A stretch of DNA of 64,000 bases from Actinomycetospora straminea (GCF_028737255.1 NZ_JAQZAN010000008.1:156532-220531), one strand, 5' to 3'. Shown: positions 9,548 through 17,897, counted from the first letter of the stretch. Notes: a model not told the origin generated them from the sequence alone. Made by a program: numbers and translations.

Positions 9548-9595
9548 GCAGGTGAGCAGAAAGACGTGCTGTAGCACTTCTTTCTGCTCACCTGC
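9548..9595. repeat. Composite hairpin element, type A copy 1
   Basis: Arms 9548-9570 and 9573-9595 are inverted repeats of 23 bases with one mismatch and a two-base loop, built around GTGAGCAGAAAGA. An outer GTGCG / CGCAC pair flanks it. The same arm sequence occurs at 22923 and 42208. It lies just after the HTH gene and may terminate it, but sequence conservation of the arms exceeds what a terminator needs. Confidence 0.8.
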
Positions 9596-9648
9596 GGCGG
9601 AGCCGCACCCGGCGGAATGGTGTCGCGACGCGGGCGGTTGTGGCCTGA

Positions 9649-10350
9649 GTGGCACCCGGACACCCCGGGCCGCTCGACGAGCCGGTCCGCAGCTCCCTGC
9701 TCGGCGCCCACGCGCACCTCGCGCAGGGCCACGGCGACGCGCTGCGCTACGACCCCGACGCCGCGCCGTTCCTCGCCGAGCCCCGCAGCGCCGCCGAGTG
9801 GGACGACGTGGCCGCGCTCGTCGGCCCCGGCGGCACCACGGTCGTCCCGGCCTTCGGCCACCTCGACCCCGTCGGGCTCGCCGTCGGGCGGACGCTCCCC
9901 GGGGTTCAGCTCGTCGGCGACGACGTCGCGGGCCACCACGACCCCGGCCTCGTCCGCCTCGACGTGGACGACGTCCCGGCGATGCGTGACCTCGTCGCCC
10001 GCACGCGGCCGGGGCCGTTCGGTCCGCGCACCATCGCCATGGGCACCTACCTGGGTGTCGTCGAGGACGGTGAGCTGGTCGCCATGGCCGGTGAGCGCCT
10101 GCACCCGCCCGGGTACACCGAGATCAGCGCGGTCTGCACCGACCCGGCGCACCGCGGCCGCGGGCTCGCGACCCGGCTCGTCCTGGCCGTCGCGGCCGGC
10201 GTGCGGGCGCGGGGCGAGGTCCCGTTCCTGCACGCCGCGGCGGACAACACCGGGGCGATCCGGTTGTACGAGACGCTCGGCTTCCGGTTGCGCGCCCGTC
10301 CCGACTTCACCGCCCTGACCGTCCCGAGCGACGTCCCCGCGCGGACGTAG
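9649..10350 (+). CDS. GNAT-family N-acetyltransferase
   Basis: A 233-residue protein whose C-terminal half is an FR47-like GNAT domain. It shows TEISAVCTDPAHRGRGLATRLVLAVAAGVRARG, where the RGRGLA segment is the acetyl-CoA pyrophosphate loop, then FLHAAADNTGAIRLYETLGFRLR. The N-terminal half is a divergent GNAT-like region. The acceptor substrate is unknown. The stop is 14 bases before the flavin monooxygenase at 10365, so it may be the first gene of that operon. An acetylation-detoxification role would fit but is not shown. Confidence 0.82.
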   Translation: MAPGHPGPLDEPVRSSLLGAHAHLAQGHGDALRYDPDAAPFLAEPRSAAEWDDVAALVGPGGTTVVPAFGHLDPVGLAVGRTLPGVQLVGDDVAGHHDPGLVRLDVDDVPAMRDLVARTRPGPFGPRTIAMGTYLGVVEDGELVAMAGERLHPPGYTEISAVCTDPAHRGRGLATRLVLAVAAGVRARGEVPFLHAAADNTGAIRLYETLGFRLRARPDFTALTVPSDVPART

Positions 10351-10364
10351 CGGACAGGAGGACC

Positions 10365-11516
10365 ATGACCCTGCACCTGGCGGTCGCCCTCGACGGCACC
10401 GGCTGGCACCCGGCCTCGTGGCGTGAGCCCGGCGCCCGCCCGGGCGAGTTGTTCACCGCGGGCTTCTGGGTCGACCAGCTCCGGGAGGCCGAGGCGGGCC
10501 TGCTCGACCTCGTGACGATCGAGGACTCCTTCGCCCTCGACAGCGACCGCGCCGACCGCGCGCAGGGACGCCTCGACGCCCAGCTCATCGCCCTGCGGGT
10601 GGGGCCCGTGACCAGCCGGATCGGGCTGGTGCCGACCGTGGTCACCACGCACACCGAGCCGTTCCACGTCTCCACCGAGATCGCGACGCTCGACTACGTC
10701 ACCACCGGCCGTGCTGGGGTGCGGGTCAAGGTGTCGTCGCGCGCGGACGAGTACGCGCTGTTCGGGCGTCGCGAGTACGGCGCGGAGAGCCACGAAAGCC
10801 TGTTCGACGAGGCCGCCGACCACATCGAGGTCCAGCGCCGGCTGTGGGACTCGTGGGAGGACGACGCCGAGATCCGCGACGCCGCGACCGGCCGCTTCGT
10901 CGACCGCGACAAGCTGCACTACATCGACTTCGCCGGCGACCACTTCTCGGTGCGCGGGCCCTCGATCACCCCGCGCCCCCCGCAGGGCCAGCCGCTGGTC
11001 AGCGCGCTGGCGCACGTCGACGTCGCGTACCGGCTCGCGGCTCGCGGCGCCGACCTGGTGTTCGTGACGCCGGGCGGGGTCGGGCGCGCCGGACCCACCG
11101 GTGACGCGGAGGCGATCCTGCGGCAGGTCCGTGCGGAGGAGGCGTCGGTGGGGCGCCAGGGGGACCCGCTGCACGTCATCGGTGACCTGCTCGTCGTGCT
11201 CGACGACAGCGCCGACGCCGCGCGCGAGCGCCTCGCCCGCCTCGACGCGGCCGACGGCGAGGAGCTGCGCAGCGACGCGCGCATCCTCACCGGCACCGTC
11301 GGCGACGTCGCCGACGTCCTCGAGTCGTGGCACGCGACCGGGCTCGCCGGCGCCCGGCTGCGCCCGGCCGTCACCGCCCACGACCTGGCGCGCATCACCC
11401 GCGAGCTGGTCCCCGAGCTGCAGCGCCGGGGCCTGTTCCGCACCGCCTACGACGCCGACACGCTGCGGGGCCACTTCGGCCTCGCGCGGCCCGCCGACCG
11501 CTACGCGCGGACCTGA
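10365..11516 (+). CDS. LLM-class flavin-dependent monooxygenase
   Basis: A 383-residue bacterial-luciferase-family enzyme. Recognisable blocks are the N-terminal LHLAVALDGTGWHPASWRE, RIGLVPTVVTTHTEPFHVSTEIATLDYVTTGRAG (the conserved TLDxxTxGR strand-turn) and HFSVRGPSITPRPPQGQPLVSALAH. The ATG follows AGGAGGACC. It needs a separate FMN reductase, and none is encoded within the cluster. It sits 11 bases before a second FMN monooxygenase, so the two are co-expressed and may attack related substrates. Confidence 0.86.
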   Translation: MTLHLAVALDGTGWHPASWREPGARPGELFTAGFWVDQLREAEAGLLDLVTIEDSFALDSDRADRAQGRLDAQLIALRVGPVTSRIGLVPTVVTTHTEPFHVSTEIATLDYVTTGRAGVRVKVSSRADEYALFGRREYGAESHESLFDEAADHIEVQRRLWDSWEDDAEIRDAATGRFVDRDKLHYIDFAGDHFSVRGPSITPRPPQGQPLVSALAHVDVAYRLAARGADLVFVTPGGVGRAGPTGDAEAILRQVRAEEASVGRQGDPLHVIGDLLVVLDDSADAARERLARLDAADGEELRSDARILTGTVGDVADVLESWHATGLAGARLRPAVTAHDLARITRELVPELQRRGLFRTAYDADTLRGHFGLARPADRYART

Positions 11517-11527
11517 GGAGGAGCACC

Positions 11528-12910
11528 GTGCCGAAGCAGATCCACCTCGCCGCCCACTTCCCCGGCGTCAACAACACGACGGTCTGGAGCGACCCGGCGT
11601 CGGGCAGCCACATCGAGTTCGAGTCGTTCCGCCGCTTCGCGCAGGCCGCGGAGCGCGGGAAGTTCGACTTCCTGTTCCTCGCCGAGGGCCTGCGGTTGCG
11701 CGAGCAGGGCGGGCGCATCTACGACCTCGACGTCATGGGGCGTCCCGACAACGTCGCGATCCTGCAGGCCCTCGCCGCCGTCACCGAGCACATCGGGCTG
11801 GCCGGCACCGTGAACTCGACGTTCAACGAGCCGCTCGACGTCGCCCGCAAGCTCGCGACGCTCGACCACCTCTCCGGCGGGCGCGCGGCGTGGAACGTCG
11901 TGACCAGCTGGGACGAGTTCACCGGCGAGAACTTCCGCCGCGGCGGCTACCTGCCCAAGGACAAGCGCTACCTGCGCGCCCAGGAGATGCTCTCCACGGC
12001 GCAGGCGCTGTGGGACTCGTGGGACGCCGACGAGGTGCTCGCCGACGCGGCGTCCGGGCGGTTCCTGCGGCACGGGGACGCGGGGCGGTTCGCGATCCGC
12101 TCGGACCAGTTCGACATCTCCGGGCGCTTCCCGGTGCCGCGCAGCCCGCAGGGTCGCCCGGTGATCATCCAGGCCGGCGACTCCGAGGAGGGTCGCGAGT
12201 TCGCCGCCTCGAGCGCGGACGCGATCTTCACCCGGCACGCCGAGCTGGAGGCCGGCCAGGAGTTCTACGCCGACGTCAAGGCGCGGCTCGCGAAGTTCGG
12301 CCGGCGCCCCGAGGACCTCAAGATCCTGCCGGCGGCGACGTTCGTGCTGGGGGCCACCGAGTCCGAGGCCGCGGAGAACGCGCGGCAGGTCCAGTACCAG
12401 CAGGTCGGGCCGGCGACGGCGATCGCGTTCGCCGAGCAGGTCTGGAACCGCGACCTGTCCGACGTCGACCCCGACGGCCCGGTGCCGTCGTTCGACCCGA
12501 AGACCGACGACGACGTCGACTCCGGCGGGCACATCTCCAAGGGTCGCGCGAGCGTGCGGATGTACCGGGACCCGGTGGCGACGGCGCGCGAGTGGCGCGA
12601 GCTCGGCGAGCGGGAGGGCCTGTCGCTGCGCGAGGTCGTCATCCGCAAGAACGGGCGGCACACGTTCGTCGGCACCCCGCAGCGGGTCGCGGACACCATC
12701 GACGAGTTCGTGCAGTCCGACGCCTCGGACGGGTTCGTACTGGTCCCGCACATCACGCCGGGCGGGATGGACCCGTTCGTCGACCAGGTCGTGCCGCTGC
12801 TGCAGGAGAAGGGCTCGTTCCGCACCGAGTACGAGGGCGCGACCCTGCGCGAGCACCTCGGCCTGCGCCCCTCCCCCACCACCGTCGCCGCGGTCAGCGT
12901 GGAGGCGTAG
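11528..12910 (+). CDS. NtaA/DmoA-family FMN-dependent monooxygenase
   Basis: This protein is 460 residues, the same length as the enzyme at 959 and clearly a paralogue. It has the N-terminal QIHLAAHFPGVNNTTVWSDP, FDFLFLAEGLRLRE, LATLDHLSGGRAAWNVVTS and IIQAGDSEEGREFAASSADAIF. The last block is the FMN-phosphate loop typical of the NtaA/SnaA/DmoA group. The GTG start was chosen over a longer frame because GAGGAGGAGCACC precedes it. In an operon with the LLM enzyme upstream and a transsulfuration enzyme downstream, a sulfonate, sulfone or dimethylsulfide-type substrate is the likely guess. Confidence 0.87.
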   Translation: MPKQIHLAAHFPGVNNTTVWSDPASGSHIEFESFRRFAQAAERGKFDFLFLAEGLRLREQGGRIYDLDVMGRPDNVAILQALAAVTEHIGLAGTVNSTFNEPLDVARKLATLDHLSGGRAAWNVVTSWDEFTGENFRRGGYLPKDKRYLRAQEMLSTAQALWDSWDADEVLADAASGRFLRHGDAGRFAIRSDQFDISGRFPVPRSPQGRPVIIQAGDSEEGREFAASSADAIFTRHAELEAGQEFYADVKARLAKFGRRPEDLKILPAATFVLGATESEAAENARQVQYQQVGPATAIAFAEQVWNRDLSDVDPDGPVPSFDPKTDDDVDSGGHISKGRASVRMYRDPVATAREWRELGEREGLSLREVVIRKNGRHTFVGTPQRVADTIDEFVQSDASDGFVLVPHITPGGMDPFVDQVVPLLQEKGSFRTEYEGATLREHLGLRPSPTTVAAVSVEA

Positions 12911-12920
12911 GCCGCGCGCC

Positions 12921-14144
12921 GTGGGTGACACGATCGCCGGCGTGACCCGCCCCGACAGGCACCACCCCGACACCCTCGGGTTCGCGACCCAGGCCGTGCA
13001 CGCCGGCAACGCCGTGGACGCGGGCAGCGGGGCGATCCGCACGCCGATCGTCATGGCGAACTCCTACGCGCTGCCGGAGAACCCCGAGGAGCTGTCGTGG
13101 TCGGGGTTCGACGTGCCGCTCTACACCCGCAACACCGGGGCCAACCAGCGCGCGCTGCAGCACAAGCTCGCGCTCCTCGAGGGCGGCGAGGACGCCGTCG
13201 TGCTCGCCACGGGCGTGGCCGCGCTGCACGGGGTGTTCTTCACGTTCCTGCGCACGGGCGACCACGCGGTGGTCTCCGACGTCACCTACGAGGCGAGCTG
13301 GCGCCTGTTCGCCGACATCCTCCCGGCGCGCTACGGCGTCGAGGCCACGTTCGTCGACACCAGCGACCCCGACGCCGTGCGCGCGGCGATGCGCGCGAAC
13401 ACGAAGCTGGTGCACACCGAGGTCATCGCCAACCCGACGACGCGGGTGTGCGACGTCGCGGCCGTGGCGGAGATCGCGCACGCCGGCGGGGCGCTGCTGT
13501 CGGTGGACTCCACGTTCACCCCGCCCCCGCTCTACCGGCCGCTGGCCGACGGGGCCGACCTCGTCGTGCACTCGCTCACCAAGGTCATCAACGGGCACGG
13601 CGACGCGATGGGCGGCGTGGTGGTCGGCGCCCGCGAGCACATCGACGCGATCCGGGCCGAGGCGATGGTCGACGTCGGCGGCGTGGTGTCGCCGTTCAAC
13701 GCCTGGCTGATCTCCCGCGGCGCGATCACCCTGCCACTGCGCCTGCGCCAGCACGTCACCTCGGCGCAGCGGGTCGCGGAGTTCCTCGCCGGCCACCCGA
13801 GCGTCGCCTACGTGACCTACCCCGGCCTGCCCGACCACCCCCAGCACGCGCTGGCGACGCGGCAGCTCGGCGGGCGCGGGTACGGCTGGATGATGGCCTT
13901 CGCCCTCGACGGGGACGCCGACCTGCAGAACCGGTTCGTCGCCGACCTGCGCGTCGTCACCTCGGCGGTGTCGCTGGGCCACGACGAGAGCCTCATCGTG
14001 CACGTCGGCACCAGCGGCGCGCGGGCCGCGCGCTGGCCCGAGGAGTTCCGCCGCTACGGGCACCTGCGTTTCTCGGTCGGCCTCGAGGACCCCGACGACC
14101 TCGTCGCCGACCTCGCGGCCGCGCTGGACACGGTGCGTGGGTGA
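12921..14144 (+). CDS. Cystathionine gamma-synthase/lyase-family PLP enzyme
   Basis: A 407-residue Cys/Met-metabolism PLP enzyme. The catalytic lysine lies in VVHSLTKVINGHGD. The phosphate-binding and substrate blocks YTRNTGANQRALQHKLALLEGG and VLATGVAALHGVFFTFL are present, and LIVHVGTSGARAARWPEEF is near the C-terminus. Family members make or split cystathionine, or degrade methionine with gamma-elimination. Specificity (CGS, CGL or MGL-like) cannot be decided here. It lies 10 bases after the FMN monooxygenase, placing it in the sulfur operon. An alternative GTG start lies 21 bases in at 12942. Confidence 0.85.
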   Translation: MGDTIAGVTRPDRHHPDTLGFATQAVHAGNAVDAGSGAIRTPIVMANSYALPENPEELSWSGFDVPLYTRNTGANQRALQHKLALLEGGEDAVVLATGVAALHGVFFTFLRTGDHAVVSDVTYEASWRLFADILPARYGVEATFVDTSDPDAVRAAMRANTKLVHTEVIANPTTRVCDVAAVAEIAHAGGALLSVDSTFTPPPLYRPLADGADLVVHSLTKVINGHGDAMGGVVVGAREHIDAIRAEAMVDVGGVVSPFNAWLISRGAITLPLRLRQHVTSAQRVAEFLAGHPSVAYVTYPGLPDHPQHALATRQLGGRGYGWMMAFALDGDADLQNRFVADLRVVTSAVSLGHDESLIVHVGTSGARAARWPEEFRRYGHLRFSVGLEDPDDLVADLAAALDTVRG

Positions 14145-14196
14145 TCGTGCGCTCTCCGGCTGGTCCGGTTGCGCGCCATCGGGTAGGAACAGGAGC

Positions 14197-14268
14197 GTGA
14201 GCCCGCTGGTGCGACGACTGCACGTCGACCTCTGCCGGCTCGCGACGACCACGTGTCGTCGCGGCTGA
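14197..14268 (+). CDS. Leader peptide 1, probable cysteine attenuator
   Basis: A 23-residue open reading frame with a good AGGAG site 1-5 bases upstream of its GTG. It contains RRLHVDLCRLA and ends CRRG before TGA. This matches the actinomycete 'putative leader peptide' pattern RRxHxDLxRxxxxxC found ahead of sulfur genes. Two Cys codons, one four codons from the stop, would stall ribosomes when charged tRNA-Cys is low. It precedes the osmC-like gene by 83 bases and follows the transsulfuration gene. No peptide function is implied; translation itself is the sensor. Confidence 0.8.
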   Translation: MSPLVRRLHVDLCRLATTTCRRG

Positions 14269-14316
14269 CCCGCTCACGTCTCTCCTCCCCCGGCACGACC
14301 CGGGCCGTCGCGTGCC
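14241..14316 (+). promoter_or_regulatory. Hairpins of the leader-1 attenuator
   Basis: CGCGACGAC (14241-14249) pairs perfectly with GTCGTCGCG (14255-14263), placing the distal Cys codon (14254-14256) in the 3' arm. A second stem pairs 14292-14299 with 14307-14316 (one bulge) beyond the leader stop. A stalled or released ribosome would change which stem forms. The mutually exclusive pairing itself was not worked out. Confidence 0.5.
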
Positions 14317-14351
14317 CGCGTGCTGCCCCACGCCCCCAGAGAGGTTCGTCC

Positions 14352-14825
14352 ATGGCTCTGCACCCCAAGGAGACCGTCGTCCCGTTCGCCGTCCACGGCG
14401 AGGGCACCGGTGTCGCGCAGGAGCTCACCGCCGGCGGTCACGTCTTCACCACCGACGCCTACCCCGCGTTCGGCGGCGCCGACGCCGCCCCGAGCCCGCT
14501 GTTCTACGCGCTCGGTTCGCTGACCTCGTGCAACCAGGTCACCGCCAGCCTCGTCGCCAAGGACCTCGGCATTCAGCTCGGCCAGTGGACCTTCGACATC
14601 CAGGGCGACCTGGACACCGCCGTCCTCGTCGGCGGCGCCGAGGGCAACGCGAACTTCGACCGGGTCGAGGTCCGCGCCACCGTCGAGACCGACGCCAGCG
14701 AGGAGCAGTTCGCCACGCTGATCTCGGAGACCGAGCGCCGCTGCCCCGTGACGCAGCTCTTCCAGCGCTCGGGCCTGGAGTTCGTGAACAACTGGACGCG
14801 CGCGGAGCTGCCCGCCGCGGTGTGA
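14352..14825 (+). CDS. OsmC-family protein
   Basis: A 157-residue OsmC/Ohr-fold protein. Both redox cysteines are present: C60 in LTSCNQVT and C131 in ERRCPVTQ. The family reduces organic hydroperoxides at a Cys pair, and some branches act on sulfur compounds. ATG 14352 is preceded by GAGAGG. It stands alone behind leader peptide 1, which suggests cysteine-linked expression. The branch of the family is not decided; a thiol- or sulfane-related role would fit the context better than peroxide stress, but that is inference. Confidence 0.83.
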   Translation: MALHPKETVVPFAVHGEGTGVAQELTAGGHVFTTDAYPAFGGADAAPSPLFYALGSLTSCNQVTASLVAKDLGIQLGQWTFDIQGDLDTAVLVGGAEGNANFDRVEVRATVETDASEEQFATLISETERRCPVTQLFQRSGLEFVNNWTRAELPAAV

Positions 14826-14913
14826 GGTGACGCGGTCGCTCCGGCTTGTCGCCCGCCGGCCCGTGTGTTGAGGTTGGTGGGCGACGGCGCGAGCGAGAAG
14901 AGGTGAGCGGTCC

Positions 14914-15024
14914 GTGCATCGGTCCCTGCTCCCCCACGGCGCCCGGTCGCTCACGCCGGTCCGGCTCACGGTCCGGCGCCACGTGGATCTCGTGCGCCTC
15001 GCCAGCGCGCTGTGTCGACGCTGA
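14914..15024 (+). CDS. Leader peptide 2, probable cysteine attenuator
   Basis: A 36-codon frame from GTG 14914, with AGAGG about ten bases upstream. It ends in RRHVDLVRLASALCRR and TGA. The C-terminal half is almost the consensus actinomycete sulfur leader. One Cys codon lies three codons before the stop. It is 95 bases ahead of the tauD-like gene. The long N-terminal part is unusual, but no other in-frame start lies closer to the motif. Confidence 0.78.
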   Translation: MHRSLLPHGARSLTPVRLTVRRHVDLVRLASALCRR

Positions 15025-15080
15025 CGCTCCATCCGCGTCGATCGATCCCCCTCCGCCCCGGAGCGCGATGCCGCGCGCTC
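15015..15080 (+). promoter_or_regulatory. Hairpins of the leader-2 attenuator
   Basis: TCGACGC (15015-15021) overlaps the Cys-Arg-Arg codons of leader 2 and pairs with GCGTCGA (15035-15041). A second stem, GAGCGCG (15061-15067) with CGCGCTC (15074-15080), lies between leader and tauD. The layout parallels leader 1, with a stem that begins at the regulatory Cys codon. Confidence 0.45.
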
Positions 15081-15119
15081 GCGCCGGGAGCGGCACCCCC
15101 TGCTGTGCGAGGAGCACCC

Positions 15120-16028
15120 GTGTCCGTCACCACCTCCACCGACATCCGGCGCGTCGCCGGCTCCCTCGGCGCCGAGATCACCGGCATCCGGCTCGGGCCG
15201 GACCTGCCCGACGCCGACGTCGCCGACATCCGCGCCGCGATCCTCGAGCACAAGCTCGTGGTCTTCCGCGGCCAGGACCACCTCGACGACCGCGCGCACG
15301 CCGGGTTCGTCCGCCGGCTCGGCCCGTTGACCACCGCGCACCCGACGATCACCGGTGGCCAGGAGGAGGCGGCGATCCTGCCCGTCGACTCCGAGCACGG
15401 CAACAAGGCCAACAGCTGGCACACCGACGTCACGTTCGTCGACCGCCCGCCGGCCTTCACGACCCTGCGCGCGGTGGTCCTCCCGCCCTTCGGCGGGGAC
15501 ACCCTCTTCGCCGACACGGCCCGGGCCTACGCGAAGCTGCCCGCGGGACTGCGCTCGCTGGCCGACGGGCTGTGGGCCGAGCACTCGAACGACTACGACT
15601 ACGCGACCACCCACGCCACCGAGGGCCCGACGGGCGCCACCGCGGCCTACCACCAGGAGTTCACCGCGACCGTCTACCGCACCCACCACCCGGTCGTGCG
15701 CGTGCACCCCGAGACCGGCGAGCGGGTCCTGCAGCTCGGGCAGTTCGTGTCGCGCATCCTCGGTGTCAACGGCCAGGACAGCCGCGACCTGCTCGCGCTC
15801 TACCAGCGGCACATCACCCGGCAGGAGAACATCGTGCGCTGGCGCTGGTCACCCGGCGACTTCGCCGTGTGGGACAACCGCGCCACCCAGCACTACGCCG
15901 TCGACGACTACGACGACCTGCCCCGCAAGATGCACCGCGTGACGGTGGCGGGCGACGTCCCGGTGTCGGTCGACGGGCGGCGCAGCATCGCGGTCGAGGG
16001 CGACGCGGGCGCCTACGCCGGCGCGTGA
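15120..16028 (+). CDS. TauD/TfdA-family alpha-ketoglutarate dioxygenase
   Basis: A 302-residue Fe(II)/2-oxoglutarate dioxygenase. The iron site is visible as SWHTDVTF (His and Asp of the HxD motif) with the distal His in KMHRVTVAGD. The nearby Arg of that segment binds 2-oxoglutarate. The N-terminus reads VAGSLGAEITGIRLG as in TauD. The family releases sulfite from taurine and other sulfonates, or hydroxylates related acids such as alkyl sulfates. The GTG follows GAGGAGCACCC. A cysteine-type leader upstream strongly supports a sulfur-scavenging role; taurine itself is not proven. Confidence 0.87.
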   Translation: MSVTTSTDIRRVAGSLGAEITGIRLGPDLPDADVADIRAAILEHKLVVFRGQDHLDDRAHAGFVRRLGPLTTAHPTITGGQEEAAILPVDSEHGNKANSWHTDVTFVDRPPAFTTLRAVVLPPFGGDTLFADTARAYAKLPAGLRSLADGLWAEHSNDYDYATTHATEGPTGATAAYHQEFTATVYRTHHPVVRVHPETGERVLQLGQFVSRILGVNGQDSRDLLALYQRHITRQENIVRWRWSPGDFAVWDNRATQHYAVDDYDDLPRKMHRVTVAGDVPVSVDGRRSIAVEGDAGAYAGA

Positions 16029-16094
16029 GCGGCCGCCGTCCGCCGGTCGCGAACACGGCCCCGGACGGGGCCTCCGGTCCCTAGCGTCCGGGCC

Positions 16095-16841
16095 ATGACG
16101 GTGACGACGCGCTCGGTCTCCCACCCGGCCGACGGGCTGGAGATGGTCTCCCACCTCGCGCTGCCGGCAGGCGACGGCCGGCGTCCCGCGGTGCTGATCG
16201 GGCCCGAGGGGCCGGGGCTCAACGCGTTCCAGCGGCGCCGGGCCGACGCGCTCGCCGAGCACGGGTACGTCGCGCTGGCGTTCGACATCCACGGCGGACG
16301 CTGGTTCGACGACCCCCAGGAGATGCTGGCGCGGGTGATGCCGCTGCTCGGCGACCCCGAGCGGCTGCGCGACATCGGGCGGTCGGCGCTCGACGTGCTG
16401 CTCGCCGAGCCCCGGACCGACCCCGACCGCGTCGCCGCGATCGGCTACGGCACCGGGGGCGCGATCGGGCTGGAGCTCGGGCGCGCCGGCGTCCCGCTGC
16501 GCGCCATCGCGACGGTCAACGGGCTCATCACGGGCCGTCCCGGGGAGGCGGCGAACATCCGCTGCCCGGTGTGGGCCGGCGTCGGGTCGGAGGACCCCAT
16601 CCAGGCGCCGGCGCAGCGCGAGGCCTTCACCACCGAGATGCAGGAGGCGGGCGTCGACTGGCGCCTCGTGGTCTACGGCGGCGCCCAGCACGCGTTCCAC
16701 CACCCGCCGACGAACCCGGACGGCTCGATCGCCGCCGACGGGTCGTACGGCCAGACGGTGCTGCCCGGCGTCGGCCACCACGCGCGGCACGCGCAGCGGG
16801 CGTGGGACGACGTCGTGCGCCTGCTCGCCGAGTGCGTCTGA
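16095..16841 (+). CDS. Dienelactone-hydrolase-family protein lacking the nucleophile Cys
   Basis: A 248-residue alpha/beta-hydrolase of the DLH family. Family members carry the elbow GxCxGG with a nucleophilic cysteine. Here the elbow reads IGYGTGGAIGLELG, so the nucleophile position (about residue 119) is Gly. The DNA GGCTACGGCACCGGG is unambiguous. The rest of the fold, including RPAVLIGPEGPGLN, AFDIHGG and the C-terminal GVGHHARHAQRAWDDV, is intact. It may use other chemistry or be catalytically inactive. It follows tauD by 66 bases on the same strand and may be co-transcribed. Confidence 0.8.
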   Translation: MTVTTRSVSHPADGLEMVSHLALPAGDGRRPAVLIGPEGPGLNAFQRRRADALAEHGYVALAFDIHGGRWFDDPQEMLARVMPLLGDPERLRDIGRSALDVLLAEPRTDPDRVAAIGYGTGGAIGLELGRAGVPLRAIATVNGLITGRPGEAANIRCPVWAGVGSEDPIQAPAQREAFTTEMQEAGVDWRLVVYGGAQHAFHHPPTNPDGSIAADGSYGQTVLPGVGHHARHAQRAWDDVVRLLAECV

Positions 16842-16883
16842 GTCGCTTCCCGCGATCCGCGCCCGGCGGCAGGATCAGCTCCC

Positions 16884-17897
16884 GTGGCGAGGATGCGCGC
16901 GGTGGTGCTCAGCGGGCCGGGCGACCTGACCGCCCTGCAGATCAAGGACCTGATCGTCCCGGAGCCCGAGCCCGGCCAGGTGCTCATCGCGGTCAAGGCG
17001 TTCGGCATCAACCGCTCCGAGCTGCACACCCGCCTCGGGCTCGCGGAGGGCGTGACGTTCCCGCGCGTGCCCGGCATCGAGGCGGCGGGCGTGGTGGCGG
17101 TGTGCCCGGGCGGGGAGTTCGTGCCCGGGCAGCAGGTCGTCACGATGATGGGCGGGATGGGCCGCACGTTCGACGGCGGCTACGCCGAGTACACCTGCGT
17201 GCCCGCGTCGCAGGTCATCGCGTTCTACAGCGACCTGCCCTGGCCCACCATCGGCGCGGTGCCCGAGATGCTGCAGACCGCCCACGGCGCGCTGACCGAC
17301 GGGCTCGACGTCCGGCCCGGGCAGTCGCTGCTGGTCCGGGGCGGGACGTCGTCGGTGGGGATGGCGGCGGCCGTGCTCGCCAAGGCCCGGGGCCTGACCG
17401 TCCTCGCGACGACCCGCTCCGCGGCCAAGGCGGAGCGGCTGCGCGCGCTCGGCGTCGACCACGTGCTCGTCGACGACGGGGAGGTCGCCGCGCAGGTCCA
17501 CGCCGTGCTCGGCGACGGCGTCGACACCGCGCTCGAGCTCGTCGGCACCCCGACGCTGCCCGACACCCTGCGCGCGACCCGCCGCCACGGTGTCGTCTGC
17601 TTCGCCGGCATGCTGTCGAACGAGTGGACGGTGCCGGATTTCTACCCCATCGACTACCTGCCGCGCGGGGTCCGGCTCACCGCCTACGGTGGCGAGGCCA
17701 CCGACCTCCCCGCGTCCGTGCTGCAGGGCTTCCTCGACGACGTCGCCGCGGGCCGCGCGACCGTCCCGCTCGGGCAGGTCTTCCCGATCGAGCGGATCCG
17801 CGACGCCCACTCGATCATGGAGGGCGACCGGGCGACGGGGAAGATCGTCGTGCTCCCCCGGCCCCTGCGGTGGCGGCCGGTGGGGCCCGGGCGGTGA
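16884..17897 (+). CDS. Zinc-independent alcohol dehydrogenase / quinone oxidoreductase (MDR family)
   Basis: A 337-residue medium-chain dehydrogenase/reductase. The N-terminal GroES-like domain shows FGINRSELHTRLG and FPRVPGIEAAGVV. The Rossmann domain contains SLLVRGGTSSVGMAAAVLAKARGLTVLATTRS for NADPH. Zinc-binding cysteines are absent, as in quinone oxidoreductases and enoyl reductases. GTG 16884 or ATG 16893 may be the start. It lies 42 bases after the DLH-like gene, likely the last gene of the tauD operon. A strong inverted repeat follows. The substrate is unknown. Confidence 0.85.
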   Translation: MARMRAVVLSGPGDLTALQIKDLIVPEPEPGQVLIAVKAFGINRSELHTRLGLAEGVTFPRVPGIEAAGVVAVCPGGEFVPGQQVVTMMGGMGRTFDGGYAEYTCVPASQVIAFYSDLPWPTIGAVPEMLQTAHGALTDGLDVRPGQSLLVRGGTSSVGMAAAVLAKARGLTVLATTRSAAKAERLRALGVDHVLVDDGEVAAQVHAVLGDGVDTALELVGTPTLPDTLRATRRHGVVCFAGMLSNEWTVPDFYPIDYLPRGVRLTAYGGEATDLPASVLQGFLDDVAAGRATVPLGQVFPIERIRDAHSIMEGDRATGKIVVLPRPLRWRPVGPGR

